From assembly GCA_009844085.1 (NCBI GenBank), contig VYCF01000008.1:1-50127 (forward strand): DNA of 50,127 nt, written 5' to 3'. This DNA is from Gammaproteobacteria bacterium. Lineage in GTDB: Bacteria > Pseudomonadota > Gammaproteobacteria > Pseudomonadales > Pseudohongiellaceae. The number at the start of each line of letters is the position of its first letter. Positions within the stretch are counted from its first letter, which is position 1. The notes beneath the pieces are model-generated. The model ran no database searches. It was given only the letters and a program-made list of their open reading frames with translations, and had not been told where the DNA came from. Of the stretch, positions 16,990 to 25,509 are shown in pieces. A program made the translations under genes and the position numbers.

Positions 16990-17091
16990 GTACGGCCTCC
17001 CGAATGATTCTGTCCGCCGGCGGGATATGCCGACGGCAACTCAAGTTATACCGATTGCGGGGCTTTGTCTAACTCTTGCCACGGCCGCGAA

Positions 17092-18285
17092 TCATGCATT
17101 GGTGAACGCCTGGATTCCCGTCTGGGCGCGGCCGAGGATCAGGGCGTGGATGTCCTGGGTGCCTTCGTAGGTGTTGACGACTTCCAGGTTCTGCGCGTGG
17201 CGCATGACCGGATACTCGTCGGAAATGCCGTTGGCTCCAAGCATGTCGCGGGCCTCTCTTGCGGTGTCAAGCGCCTTGAGGCAGGAGTTACGCTTGAGCA
17301 TCGAAATCAATTGCACCGCCAACTTGCCTTCGTCGCGCAGGCGGCAGGCGCGCAGGCAGCCCTGGAAGCCGATGCTGATGTCGGTCTGCATTTGCGCGAG
17401 TTTCTTCTGGATCAACTGGTTCGCCGCCAGCGGGCGGCCGAATTGCTTGCGGTCGAGGGTGTATTGCAGGGCGGTATGCCAGCAGGTGCGGGCCGCGCCG
17501 AGAGCGCCCCAGGCGATACCGAGCCGGGCGGAATTGAGGCAACTGAATGGTCCGCTGAGTCCGCGCGCGTCCGGCAACAGGTTTTCTTCGGGAACGAGTA
17601 CTTCGTCCATCACGATCTCGCCGGTGATCGATGCGCGCAATGCGAGTTTGCCTTCGATCTTGGGCGCGCTCAGTCCGGGCATACCTTTGTCGAGAATGAA
17701 GCCGCGGATGGCGCCTTCGTCATCCTTGGCCCAGACGATGAACACGTCGGCGATGGGAGAGTTGCTGATCCAGTTTTTCGTCCCGGTCAACCGGTATCCG
17801 CCATCGACGCTGCGCGCCCGGGTGATCATGCCGCCGGGGTCGGAACCGTAATCGGGTTCGGTCAGGCCGAAGCAGCCGATGAGTTCGCCCTTGGCCAGGC
17901 CGGGCAGGTACTTTTCCTTTTGCGCTTCGCTGCCGAAGGTGTCGATGGGATGCATGACCAAGCTCGATTGCACCGACATCATCGAGCGGTAGCCGGAATC
18001 GACGGCTTCGATTTCCTGCGCCACGAGCCCGTAACAGACGTAGTTCATGCCTGCGCAGCCGTGGCCTTCGATCATGCAGCCGAGCAGGCCCAACTCGCCC
18101 ATTTCGCGGAAGATCCCAGGGTCGGTTTCTTCCTTGCGATAGGCTTCGCGCACCCTCGGCAGCAATTTCCCCTGGGCGTATTGCCGCGCGGTCTCGCGCA
18201 CCATGCGTTCCTCTTCGGTCAGTTGTTCGTCGAGGAGAAAGGGGTCGTCCCACTGGAAGGGAAAGGCGTCGGGATTCTTGGACAT
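17092..18285 (-). CDS. gcdH: glutaryl-CoA dehydrogenase
   Basis: This FAD enzyme oxidises and decarboxylates glutaryl-CoA to crotonyl-CoA in lysine, tryptophan and dicarboxylate breakdown, passing electrons to ETF. The 397-residue sequence is characteristic: [20 protein letters not shown] near the start, [17 protein letters not shown] containing the Arg that binds the glutaryl carboxylate, [16 protein letters not shown], the catalytic Glu in [20 protein letters not shown], and the [11 protein letters not shown] segment. It is encoded divergently from uvrD, with 84 bases between the two starts. No CoA-transferase or LysR regulator, common partners elsewhere, lies beside it. Since its product is a beta-oxidation intermediate, it could feed or follow the acyl-CoA cluster downstream, but that link is inference. 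Confidence 0.96.
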   Translation of the reverse strand: MSKNPDAFPFQWDDPFLLDEQLTEEERMVRETARQYAQGKLLPRVREAYRKEETDPGIFREMGELGLLGCMIEGHGCAGMNYVCYGLVAQEIEAVDSGYRSMMSVQSSLVMHPIDTFGSEAQKEKYLPGLAKGELIGCFGLTEPDYGSDPGGMITRARSVDGGYRLTGTKNWISNSPIADVFIVWAKDDEGAIRGFILDKGMPGLSAPKIEGKLALRASITGEIVMDEVLVPEENLLPDARGLSGPFSCLNSARLGIAWGALGAARTCWHTALQYTLDRKQFGRPLAANQLIQKKLAQMQTDISIGFQGCLRACRLRDEGKLAVQLISMLKRNSCLKALDTAREARDMLGANGISDEYPVMRHAQNLEVVNTYEGTQDIHALILGRAQTGIQAFTNA

Positions 18286-18354
18286 GCCGGCCTCCGGGCC
18301 ATAGTCGGGATGCGGCGCGAAAGTCTACCAGATTAAGCGGCGCGGGCAGAGCGC

Positions 18355-18370
18355 TGCTAGAATTGCGGCA
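18355..18370 (+). promoter_or_regulatory. candidate extended -10 promoter giving a leaderless uvrD mRNA
   Basis: TGCTAGAAT at 18355-18363 fits an extended -10 element (TGn followed by five of six bases of TATAAT). It ends six bases before the uvrD ATG at 18370, so transcription would begin at or within a base or two of the start codon. No recognisable -35 and no Shine-Dalgarno sequence are present, consistent with a leaderless transcript. Confidence 0.35.
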
Positions 18371-20595
18371 TGGACTCCTCACCCATCCTCGACCCCCTCA
18401 ACGAGCAGCAACGCGAAGCCGTAACGAGCCAGGCCCAGAACCTGCTGGTGCTCGCCGGCGCGGGCAGCGGCAAGACCCGTGTGCTCGTGCATCGCATCGG
18501 CTGGCTGCTGGCTACGGGGCAGTCCTCGCCGTTTGAATTGCTGGCCGTGACCTTTACCAACAAGGCGGCGCGGGAGATGCGGGAGCGCGTGCAAGCGCTT
18601 CTGGCGGCGGGCCTGGGCAATAACGGAAACGAGGTCGCGGCCGGGCTTTTGCGGGGGATGTGGATCGGGACTTTTCACGCGCTTGCGCGCCGGCTGTTGA
18701 TGACGCATCGGCAAGAAGCCGGATTTCCCGACGGGTTCACCGTCATCGACAGCGACGACCAGTTGCGGATGATCAAGCGGCTGGCGCGGGACATGCATAT
18801 CGACGAGTCGCGCTGGCCGGCGCGACGATGCCAGTGGGCCATCAACTCCTGGAAAGAGGAAGGACTGCGTCCCGACAATATCGAGCCGGGGCACGACGCC
18901 CGTTCGCGCAATGTGCTGGAGTTGTACGGCGCTTACCATGACGCCTGCGAGCGGGGCGGCATGGTGGATTTCGCCGAGTTGCTGCTGCGCGCCCATGAAC
19001 TCTGGCTCAACAATCCGCAACTGCTGGAGCATTACCGCAATCGTTTCCGCAATATACTCGTCGACGAATTCCAGGACTGCAATTCGATTCAATATGCCTG
19101 GGTTCGCGTGTTGGCCGGGGAGCAGGGCCGGGTTACCGTCGTCGGCGACGACGATCAGTCGATCTACGGCTGGCGCGGCGCCAAGGTCGAATACATCCAG
19201 AAGTTTCAGGGTGACTTTCCCGATGCGCATTTGCTGCGGCTGGAGCGAAACTACCGTTCGACTTCCAATATCCTGAACGCCGCCAATCACCTCATCGCCC
19301 ACAATCGCGGAAGACTCGGCAAAACCTTGTGGACCGACGCCGGCGATGGCGAGTTGGTCAGTCTTTACGACGCATTCAACGAACAGGACGAGGCGCGGTT
19401 CATCGCCGAGCGCGTCGAATTCTGGTTCGGCCAGGGCGAGCGCTATTCCGACGTGGCGGTGCTTTATCGTTCGAACGCCCAGTCGCGGGAACTCGAAGAC
19501 GCGTTGCTGCGGGTCAACATTCCTTACCGCATCTATGGCGGCCTGCGATTCTACGAGCGAATGGAAATCAAGAACGCGCTCGCGTATTTGCGCCTGCTGG
19601 TCAACCGCCATGACGACGCGGCGCTCGAGCGGGTAATCAACGTGCCGACTCGGGGCATCGGCGACCGGACTCTGGACGCCATCCGCCAAGCGGCGCGCCG
19701 GGACCAGAGTTCGCTCTGGGCCGCCGCCGTGCGATGCGTGAACGGCGACGTTCTCGGCGCTCGGGCTTCGGCGGCCGTATTGCGGTTCCTGCAATTGCTC
19801 GATGCCCTGCAAGGCGAATCCGGAAAACGGGAGTTGGCCGAACAGGTTCAGTTCGTGATCGAGAACAGCGGCCTGCTCGAACATCACGAGAAGGAAGGCG
19901 GCGAAATCGCCCAGAATCGGCTCGAAAACCTCGAAGAACTGGTCAATGCCGCGGCCGGTTTCGCCAGCCTGGTGGAAATGAATGAAACCGAAGAGACCAA
20001 CCTGTTGTCGGCTTTTCTCGATCAGGCCGCGCTCGATGCAGGCGACGCCCAGGCGGGAGAAGACAGCGATGCCGTGCAACTGATGACCTTGCATTCCGCC
20101 AAGGGCCTGGAGTTTCCGCTGGTTTTCCTGGCCGGGATGGAAGAAGGCCTGTTTCCGCATCGCATGTCGCTGGAAGATCCAAACGGTCTCGAAGAAGAAC
20201 GGCGGCTTTGCTACGTCGGCATCACCCGGGCAAAGAAGAAACTGTTTGTGACCTATGCGGAATCGCGCCGCCTCTACGGCAACGTGAGCCTGAGCATGGC
20301 CTCGCGCTTCATCAGCGAAATCCCGCGGGAACTCGTTGAAAACCTGCGCCTGCGCGCCCAGGTCCGGCAGCCGCGATGGGCGGCCAATGCGCCTCGCAGG
20401 CCACCGCCAGCGCCAAGACCGGAGCCCGGGGGCCTGCCCCTCGGTCAACGCGTTTCGCATAACAAATTCGGCGAAGGCGTTGTGTTGCAAAGCGAGGGGA
20501 ATGGCGAAAACGCGCGCGTACAGGTAAATTTCGACTCTGCCGGAAGCAAATGGCTGGCCTTGTCCCACGCCAAACTGACACTCATCGGGTCCTGA
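18370..20595 (+). CDS. uvrD: DNA helicase II, UvrD
   Basis: This 741-residue superfamily 1A helicase unwinds DNA 3' to 5' in nucleotide excision and mismatch repair. Walker A AGAGSGKT is at residues 29-36. The Q-motif region precedes it (LNEQQREAV), Walker B is ILVDEFQDCN, and motif III is VVGDDDQSIYGWRGA. Motif IV (LERNYRST), motif V (LMTLHSAKGLEFPLVFLAGM) and motif VI (EERRLCYVGITRAKKKL) all appear in order. The C-terminal Tudor-like domain (GQRVSHNKFGEGVV...) that binds RNA polymerase in UvrD/PcrA is present. The start codon gives MDSSPILDPLNEQQREAV, the usual N-terminus. The TRAP binding protein gene begins only 16 bases after the stop, so read-through is likely. Confidence 0.97.
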   Translation: MDSSPILDPLNEQQREAVTSQAQNLLVLAGAGSGKTRVLVHRIGWLLATGQSSPFELLAVTFTNKAAREMRERVQALLAAGLGNNGNEVAAGLLRGMWIGTFHALARRLLMTHRQEAGFPDGFTVIDSDDQLRMIKRLARDMHIDESRWPARRCQWAINSWKEEGLRPDNIEPGHDARSRNVLELYGAYHDACERGGMVDFAELLLRAHELWLNNPQLLEHYRNRFRNILVDEFQDCNSIQYAWVRVLAGEQGRVTVVGDDDQSIYGWRGAKVEYIQKFQGDFPDAHLLRLERNYRSTSNILNAANHLIAHNRGRLGKTLWTDAGDGELVSLYDAFNEQDEARFIAERVEFWFGQGERYSDVAVLYRSNAQSRELEDALLRVNIPYRIYGGLRFYERMEIKNALAYLRLLVNRHDDAALERVINVPTRGIGDRTLDAIRQAARRDQSSLWAAAVRCVNGDVLGARASAAVLRFLQLLDALQGESGKRELAEQVQFVIENSGLLEHHEKEGGEIAQNRLENLEELVNAAAGFASLVEMNETEETNLLSAFLDQAALDAGDAQAGEDSDAVQLMTLHSAKGLEFPLVFLAGMEEGLFPHRMSLEDPNGLEEERRLCYVGITRAKKKLFVTYAESRRLYGNVSLSMASRFISEIPRELVENLRLRAQVRQPRWAANAPRRPPPAPRPEPGGLPLGQRVSHNKFGEGVVLQSEGNGENARVQVNFDSAGSKWLALSHAKLTLIGS

Positions 20596-20611
20596 GCCCG
20601 CGGAGCGCATC

Positions 20612-21727
20612 ATGAAAATCTCTTCCCTCCTGAGCCTGGCCACCCCCGTGCTGCTGCTCGCCGCCTGCGGCGAACAGTCCGCTCCCACGGGTTCCACGGC
20701 CGTTGCCGCTCCGGCCGCGGAGCAAACCGTTCATGAATGGAAGATGATTACTTCGTGGCCAAAGAATCTGCCTGCGGTAGGCACATCGCCGGAAGAATTC
20801 TCCGAGCGCGTCGCGCGCATGACCAACGGCCGCCTGCAAATCCGCGTCTACGGCGCCAACGAACTCGTCGGCGGACTCGAGGTTTTCGACGCGGTTTCCC
20901 AGGGCGTCGCCGAAATGGGACATAGCGGCGCCTACTACTGGCAAGGCAAGATCGCCGCCACGCCGTTCTTCTCCAGCATCCCCTTCGGCCTGACCGGCTC
21001 GGAGCAGGACGCCTGGCTGTCCTATGGCGGCGGCAACGAATTGTGGCGCGAACTGTACGAGCCTTTCGGCCTGATCCCCGTGCGCGGCGGCAATTCAGGC
21101 ACCCAGATGTTCGGCTGGTTCAACCGCGAGATCAATTCACTCGAAGACATGCAGGGCCTGAAGATGCGCATCCCCAGCCTCGGCGGCGAAGTCTTCCGCC
21201 GCGCCGGCGGCACGCCGGTGACGATGCAGGTCAGCGACGTCTTCAACGCCTTGCAGACCGGCGTTCTCGACGCCACTGAATTCATCAGCCCTTACAACGA
21301 CCTCGCCGCCGGCTATCACACCGTGGCGGACTACTACTATTACCCCGGCTGGCACGAGCCCGGCTCCACCCTCGAAACCGTAATCAACAAGGCCGCCTTC
21401 GACGCCCTGACCCCGGACCTGCAGGAAATCCTGCTCACCGCCACCGAGGCGATGAACCAGTTGCTGCACGACGAACTCACCGCCAAGAACAACGAGGCGC
21501 TGCGCATCCTCGTCGAAGAACACGGCGTGCAACTGCGCAAACTGCCCGACGACGTGCTGATCGAACTGCGGCGCATCTCCGAAGAAGTCGTACAGGAACT
21601 AGCCGCCACCGACCCCGCAACCGCGCGCATCTACGAATCCTGGCGCGATTTCCGCGAAGGCGTGATGAACTATCGCAACATCGCCGAAGAAGCCTTCATC
21701 GAAGCCCGCCGCCTGCCGGCGAACTAG
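20612..21727 (+). CDS. dctP: TRAP transporter solute-binding lipoprotein (DctP/TakP-like)
   Basis: The 371-residue protein is the extracytoplasmic receptor of a tripartite ATP-independent periplasmic transporter. Its N-terminus has a lipobox (LLLAAC, Cys19), so it should be a lipoprotein tethered to the membrane rather than freely periplasmic. The mature part begins with HEWKMITSWPKN and includes the DctP-family pattern GVAEMGHSGAYYWQGK, LEDMQGLKMRIPSLGGEVF with the conserved Arg used for carboxylate binding, and FNALQTGVLDATEF. It is closest in look to the 2-oxoacid/TakP-like group (WHEPGSTLETVINKAAFDAL), but substrate calls from sequence alone are unsafe. It follows uvrD on the plus strand, whereas its presumed membrane partners lie on the opposite strand, tail to tail, 17 bases away. 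Confidence 0.92.
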   Translation: MKISSLLSLATPVLLLAACGEQSAPTGSTAVAAPAAEQTVHEWKMITSWPKNLPAVGTSPEEFSERVARMTNGRLQIRVYGANELVGGLEVFDAVSQGVAEMGHSGAYYWQGKIAATPFFSSIPFGLTGSEQDAWLSYGGGNELWRELYEPFGLIPVRGGNSGTQMFGWFNREINSLEDMQGLKMRIPSLGGEVFRRAGGTPVTMQVSDVFNALQTGVLDATEFISPYNDLAAGYHTVADYYYYPGWHEPGSTLETVINKAAFDALTPDLQEILLTATEAMNQLLHDELTAKNNEALRILVEEHGVQLRKLPDDVLIELRRISEEVVQELAATDPATARIYESWRDFREGVMNYRNIAEEAFIEARRLPAN

Positions 21728-21744
21728 TTTTTGCCGCCATAGCC

Positions 21745-23112
21745 CTACCGCAACAGTTCCGGCAGGGCGGTGGCGAGGCCGGGCTGTAGCGCCAGCAGCA
21801 GCAATACTCCCAGTTGCAAGAGTACGAAAGGTATCGCGCCGCGGTAGATTGCGCCGGTTGGCAGGTCGTCGGGGGCTACGCTGCGCAGGTAGAACAGGGA
21901 GAAGCCGAAAGGCGGGGTGAGGAAGGAGGTTTGCAGGTTTACGCAGATCATAACGCCGAGCCAGATCGGGTCGACTCCCATGCCGAGCAGTGCCGGCCCC
22001 ACCATGGGCACGACGAGGAAAGTGATCTCGATGAAATCGAGAATGAAGCCGAGCAGGAAGATGACGAGCATGACGATCAGGGTGGCCGAGAATACGCCAC
22101 CGGGCAGTCCGGCGAAGATTTCCTCGATCAGTTGCTCGCCGCCGAAACCGCGGAACACCGAAGAAAAAATCGTCGCGCCAAGCAGGATCAGATAGGCCAT
22201 CGATGTAAGCCGTACCGTTTCCAGGGATACTTCGCGCAGAACATTCAGATTCAATTTGCGCCTGCTCGCCGCGAGCAGCGCAGCACCGACCGCGCCCACT
22301 CCGGCGGCTTCGGTCGGCGTGGCCAGGCCGAACAATATCGACCCGAGCACCGCTACCATCAGCACTATCGGCGGCAGCAGGCCGCTGAACAGCTTCCGCG
22401 CCGACACCTCTCGCGAACCTCTTTTAAAGGGCGGCGCGGCGTCCGGGTCGAAGCGGGCGACGATTCCCACATAGGTCGCATAGGCCAGCACAAGCAACAG
22501 GCCCGGCACCACCGCGCCGGCGAAGAGGTCGCCGATGGTGACGAAATCCGGCGCGAAGGCGCCGGCGTTGAGTTGCGATTGCTGGTAGGCGTTGCTGATG
22601 ACTTCGCCGAGCAGGATCAGGCAGATCGATGGCGGAATGATCTGGCCGAGTGTGCCGGTGGCGCAGACCGTGCCGCTCGCGAGCGAAGGGCGGTAACCTG
22701 CCTTGAGCATCGAAGGCAGCGAGAGAATTCCCATGGTGACGACCGTGGCGCCGACGATTCCCGTGCTGGCCGCGAGCAGCATGCCGACGAGCACGACGGA
22801 AATGCCGAGGCCGCCGGGCAGGCGCGCGAATGCCGATTCCATGCTTTCGAGCAAATCTTCGGCGATGCGGGATTTTTCCAGCATCGTGCCCATGAATACG
22901 AACATGGGCACGGCGTACAGGTTCTGATTGACGAAAATGCCGTAGATGCGGTTCGGGATCAGGCCGAGAAAGGCGTCGTCGAATACGCCCGCGGCGAGAC
23001 CCAGGCCCGCGAACAGCAGGGAAACCCCCGACAATGTCAGCGCCACCGGGTAGCCCGCCAGCAGGAACAGGCAGATGACCACAAACAGGAGCAGTGGCAG
23101 CAGCTCGATCAC
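21745..23112 (-). CDS. dctM: TRAP transporter large permease (DctM-like)
   Basis: This is the 12-TM-class channel subunit that drives solute uptake with an ion gradient. I chose the GTG at 23112 (product MIELLPLLLFVVICLFLLAG..., 455 residues). It overlaps the dctQ stop by four bases (GTGA), has GGAG upstream and begins directly with a membrane segment. The frame is open to 23274 only as an extension over dctQ. Family signatures include GYPVALTLSGVSLLFAG, AVPMFVFMGTMLEKS, the glycine-rich ASTGIVGATVVTMGILSLPSML, ASGTVCATGTLGQIIPPSI, and FGLATPTEAAGVGAVGA. It ends facing the dctP stop. Together with dctQ and dctP it should make a complete transporter. Confidence 0.95.
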   Translation of the reverse strand: MIELLPLLLFVVICLFLLAGYPVALTLSGVSLLFAGLGLAAGVFDDAFLGLIPNRIYGIFVNQNLYAVPMFVFMGTMLEKSRIAEDLLESMESAFARLPGGLGISVVLVGMLLAASTGIVGATVVTMGILSLPSMLKAGYRPSLASGTVCATGTLGQIIPPSICLILLGEVISNAYQQSQLNAGAFAPDFVTIGDLFAGAVVPGLLLVLAYATYVGIVARFDPDAAPPFKRGSREVSARKLFSGLLPPIVLMVAVLGSILFGLATPTEAAGVGAVGAALLAASRRKLNLNVLREVSLETVRLTSMAYLILLGATIFSSVFRGFGGEQLIEEIFAGLPGGVFSATLIVMLVIFLLGFILDFIEITFLVVPMVGPALLGMGVDPIWLGVMICVNLQTSFLTPPFGFSLFYLRSVAPDDLPTGAIYRGAIPFVLLQLGVLLLLALQPGLATALPELLR

Positions 23113-23615
23113 GAGCGGAATTTCTCCAGCGAACGGAGGAATTCGGCGACGCCTTGCAACAGCAAGAGTCCCGCAAGCACCGGAATCAGCGTCTTCAGCA
23201 GGAAGACGAAAGGAAGCCCGCTCGACTCGGGCGAGCCTTCGAGGCTGCTCCAGGACAAGGCGACATAGTCCCAACTCGTCCAGATGATGAACACGCCGGT
23301 AACGCCAAGGAAAAGCACGGCGCCTAGCATGTCGACCAGCGCCTGCGCCTTGCCGGAAAACCGGTTGTAGAAGAAATCCACCCGCACATGGCCCCGGGCC
23401 TTCAAGGTGTACGTGGCGCCGAAGGCGAACAGCGCCGAATTGATGTAGATAACCGATTCCTGCAGCCCGATGTGCCCGATGCTGAACAGGTAGCGCAGCA
23501 GCACGATCACGACGACGACGAGCACTTCGACCACCGCCAGCCAGCAGATGATCCGCCCCATTCGCTCGCTGAAGGCGTCGATCGTGGAGATTACCGCGGC
23601 GCTTCGACCGGTCAT
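23109..23615 (-). CDS. dctQ: TRAP transporter small permease (DctQ-like)
   Basis: The ATG at 23615 is chosen because its ATGA overlaps the stop of the upstream gene by four bases. An ATG four codons earlier is possible, and the longer open frame has a non-membrane N-terminus typical of out-of-frame GC-rich sequence. The 168-residue product has four hydrophobic segments (ICWLAVVEVLVVVVIVLLRY; VIYINSALFAFGATYTL; the AVLFLGVTGVFIIW stretch; LKTLIPVLAGLLLLQG) and the characteristic ARGHVRVDFFYNRFS after the second. It binds DctM in the inner membrane. The order small permease then large permease, with a four-base overlap, is the usual TRAP arrangement. Confidence 0.92.
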   Translation of the reverse strand: MTGRSAAVISTIDAFSERMGRIICWLAVVEVLVVVVIVLLRYLFSIGHIGLQESVIYINSALFAFGATYTLKARGHVRVDFFYNRFSGKAQALVDMLGAVLFLGVTGVFIIWTSWDYVALSWSSLEGSPESSGLPFVFLLKTLIPVLAGLLLLQGVAEFLRSLEKFRS

Positions 23616-23974
23616 GACATCATCCATACCCGCAGCAACTGCCAGCTCAGCAGCAGCACGGCGCCGGTCAGCCCGATCATCGCCAGGCCGAGCAGCCAGA
23701 GCAGGCCGCGCTGCATCTTGCGCACGAGCCGGCGATGCCAGGCCATCTTGCGCGTCGCCTCGGGCGGGACCGATTCGAACAATCTGCCGAAGCTGAGCAG
23801 CGTAAGCGACCAGCACAAGGCCACTACGCCCGGCATGAGCCAGCGGTCATCGGTCAGCCAGGGATTGTCGATTACGCTGGCGGATGCCAGGGCGGCGGAC
23901 GCCAGGGCGAGCAGGAACAGGATCCAGCGCAACTTCTGAATGATCCTTGCAATACGTTGCAGCCGCTCGATCAT
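23612..23974 (-). CDS. small inner-membrane protein of unknown function at the head of the TRAP operon
   Basis: The 120-residue protein has an N-terminal amphipathic, basic stretch, then about three membrane segments (WILFLLALASAALASASVI; WLMPGVVALCWSLTLLSFG; LLWLLGLAMIGLTGAVLLLS) separated by a basic loop (ATRKMAWHRRLVRKMQRG). The ATG at 23974 is preceded by GGTGG. Its stop overlaps the dctQ start by four bases, so the two are translationally coupled. This ties it to the transporter as an accessory subunit or assembly factor, by position only. I do not recognise a named family. Confidence 0.75.
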   Translation of the reverse strand: MIERLQRIARIIQKLRWILFLLALASAALASASVIDNPWLTDDRWLMPGVVALCWSLTLLSFGRLFESVPPEATRKMAWHRRLVRKMQRGLLWLLGLAMIGLTGAVLLLSWQLLRVWMMS

Positions 23975-24020
23975 CTATCCACCCCGGCAATCGGCCAAGC
24001 TTAACCCAGGGGAAGGCGAT

Positions 24021-24048
24021 GGGACACTCACTGTTACTCATGTATTAT
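24021..24048 (+). promoter_or_regulatory. candidate promoter of yaaA
   Basis: GGGACA (24021-24026) and TATTAT (24043-24048) are separated by 16 bases and precede the yaaA ATG at 24085 by about 37 bases. The -10 matches five of six consensus bases and the -35 four of six. Confidence 0.35.
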
Positions 24049-24084
24049 GTCGGCCAAGCCCGAATGCAATGAGAGCCGCTGGAA

Positions 24085-24870
24085 ATGCTGACCGTCGTTT
24101 CTCCCGCCAAATCCCTCGACTTCAAAAGCAGGGTGCGGACCCGCAAGTTTTCCCAGCCCCGTTTTCTGAAAGACGCCGCTCGCCTGGTCGAGCACATGAA
24201 GACGCTCGATCCCGACGATCTGTCCGCGCTGATGGACATCAACCCCGAACTGGCGGAACTCAACTGGCAGCGCTACGCCTCCTGGGAGACGCCATTCAGC
24301 CTGCGCAACGCGCGCCAGGCGGTCTTCGCCTTTCGCGGCGATGTCTATCTCGGCCTGCAGGCCGAGCAATTCGGCACCGCCGAGTTGAATTTCGCGCAAA
24401 AGCACCTGCGCATCCTGTCCGGGCTTTACGGATTGTTGCGCCCGCTCGACCTGATTCAGCCGTATCGCCTGGAAATGGGCCGGCAGGTTGCAGTCGACGG
24501 ATATTCCGGCCTCTACGATTTCTGGGGCTCGCGGCTTGCCGAGACACTGAACGAGGACCTGGCCGCCCAGCCGCAGAAGCGCAAGTTGCTGGTAAATCTG
24601 GCGTCCAACGAATATTTCGAGTCGGTCGACACCGAAGCGCTGGAGGCTGACGTCATCACGCCCGTGTTCAAGGATCAGACGACCCGCGGCGACTATCGCG
24701 TACTCAGTTTCCTGGCGAAAAGGGCCAGGGGCGAAATGGCCGCCTGGATCATCCGGAATCGCGTCAACGCGGGCCACGCGCTGAAGAAATTCGACGATAA
24801 CGGCTATCGATACAGCGCCGAGGAATCCACAGGCGACCGCCTGGTCTTCCTGCGCGACCGCGCGCCCTGA
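24085..24870 (+). CDS. yaaA: peroxide stress protein YaaA (DUF328)
   Basis: The 261-residue cytoplasmic protein matches the UPF0246/YaaA family, which in E. coli lowers intracellular free iron during peroxide stress and binds DNA. The family start MLTVVSPAKSLDF, the block FAFRGDVYLGLQAEQ, HLRILSGLYGLLRPLDLIQP, LVNLASNEYF, and the C-terminal FLAKRARGEMAAWIIRNRV are all present. Length is normal. GGA lies about seven bases before the ATG. It is encoded divergently from the TRAP small membrane protein gene, and the DUF938 methyltransferase gene starts 12 bases after its stop, so the two likely share a transcript. No OxyR-type operator was recognised. Confidence 0.96.
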   Translation: MLTVVSPAKSLDFKSRVRTRKFSQPRFLKDAARLVEHMKTLDPDDLSALMDINPELAELNWQRYASWETPFSLRNARQAVFAFRGDVYLGLQAEQFGTAELNFAQKHLRILSGLYGLLRPLDLIQPYRLEMGRQVAVDGYSGLYDFWGSRLAETLNEDLAAQPQKRKLLVNLASNEYFESVDTEALEADVITPVFKDQTTRGDYRVLSFLAKRARGEMAAWIIRNRVNAGHALKKFDDNGYRYSAEESTGDRLVFLRDRAP

Positions 24871-24882
24871 CCGGCGCCGGAC

Positions 24883-25509
24883 ATGGACGCCCTGCCTTAC
24901 AGCCAGGCTTGCGAGAACAACAAACGTCCGATCCTTTCCGTACTGCAGCGGCATCTCGGCCGCGTCCGCTCCCTGCTTGAGATCGGTGCGGGCACCGGCC
25001 AGCACGCCGAATTCCTCGCCGGGCATTTCCCCGAATTGCGTTGGCAGGCTTCGGAGACCGTGGCCAGCCTGCCGCTGTTGCGGCCGCGAATCGAGCGGGC
25101 CGGGCTGTCTGGACCTGTCGCGCTCGATATCGACGCAGCAGACTGGGGTTGCGGCAGCTTCGATGCGATTTTCAGCGCCAACGTCTTGCACATCGTCGGT
25201 GCGCCTTCGGTCGAGAACTTCTTCCGCGGACTCGGGCCGCACCTCAATCCGGACGGGTTGCTGCTGGTCTATGGCCCGTTCCGCTATCGCAATGCCTACA
25301 CGTCGGAAAGCAACGCCCAGTTCGACCGCTGGCTGAAACAGCGCGACCCGGTCAGCGGGATACGCGATTTCGAATGGGTGGACGCCCTCGCGCAGGAAGT
25401 GGGACTGTCACTGGCGGAAGACAACGCCATGCCCGCCAACAATCAACTGCTCGTCTTTCGGATGAAAAGCGAGGGTTCCAATAGAGCCGGTCAGCCGGCC
25501 GACCGATAA
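24883..25509 (+). CDS. DUF938 SAM-dependent methyltransferase-like protein
   Basis: The 208-residue protein fits the DUF938 family of class I methyltransferase fold. It starts with the family-typical PYSQACENNKRPILSVLQ, followed by motif I EIGAGTGQHAEFLA, and then ALDIDAADWG and AIFSANVLHIVG in the positions of motifs II and IV. YGPFRYRNAYTSESNAQFDR is another family signature. The substrate is unknown. It follows yaaA by 12 bases. Its 3' end overlaps the convergent DUF482 gene by 19 bases, so the two transcripts would be antisense at their ends. Confidence 0.9.
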   Translation: MDALPYSQACENNKRPILSVLQRHLGRVRSLLEIGAGTGQHAEFLAGHFPELRWQASETVASLPLLRPRIERAGLSGPVALDIDAADWGCGSFDAIFSANVLHIVGAPSVENFFRGLGPHLNPDGLLLVYGPFRYRNAYTSESNAQFDRWLKQRDPVSGIRDFEWVDALAQEVGLSLAEDNAMPANNQLLVFRMKSEGSNRAGQPADR

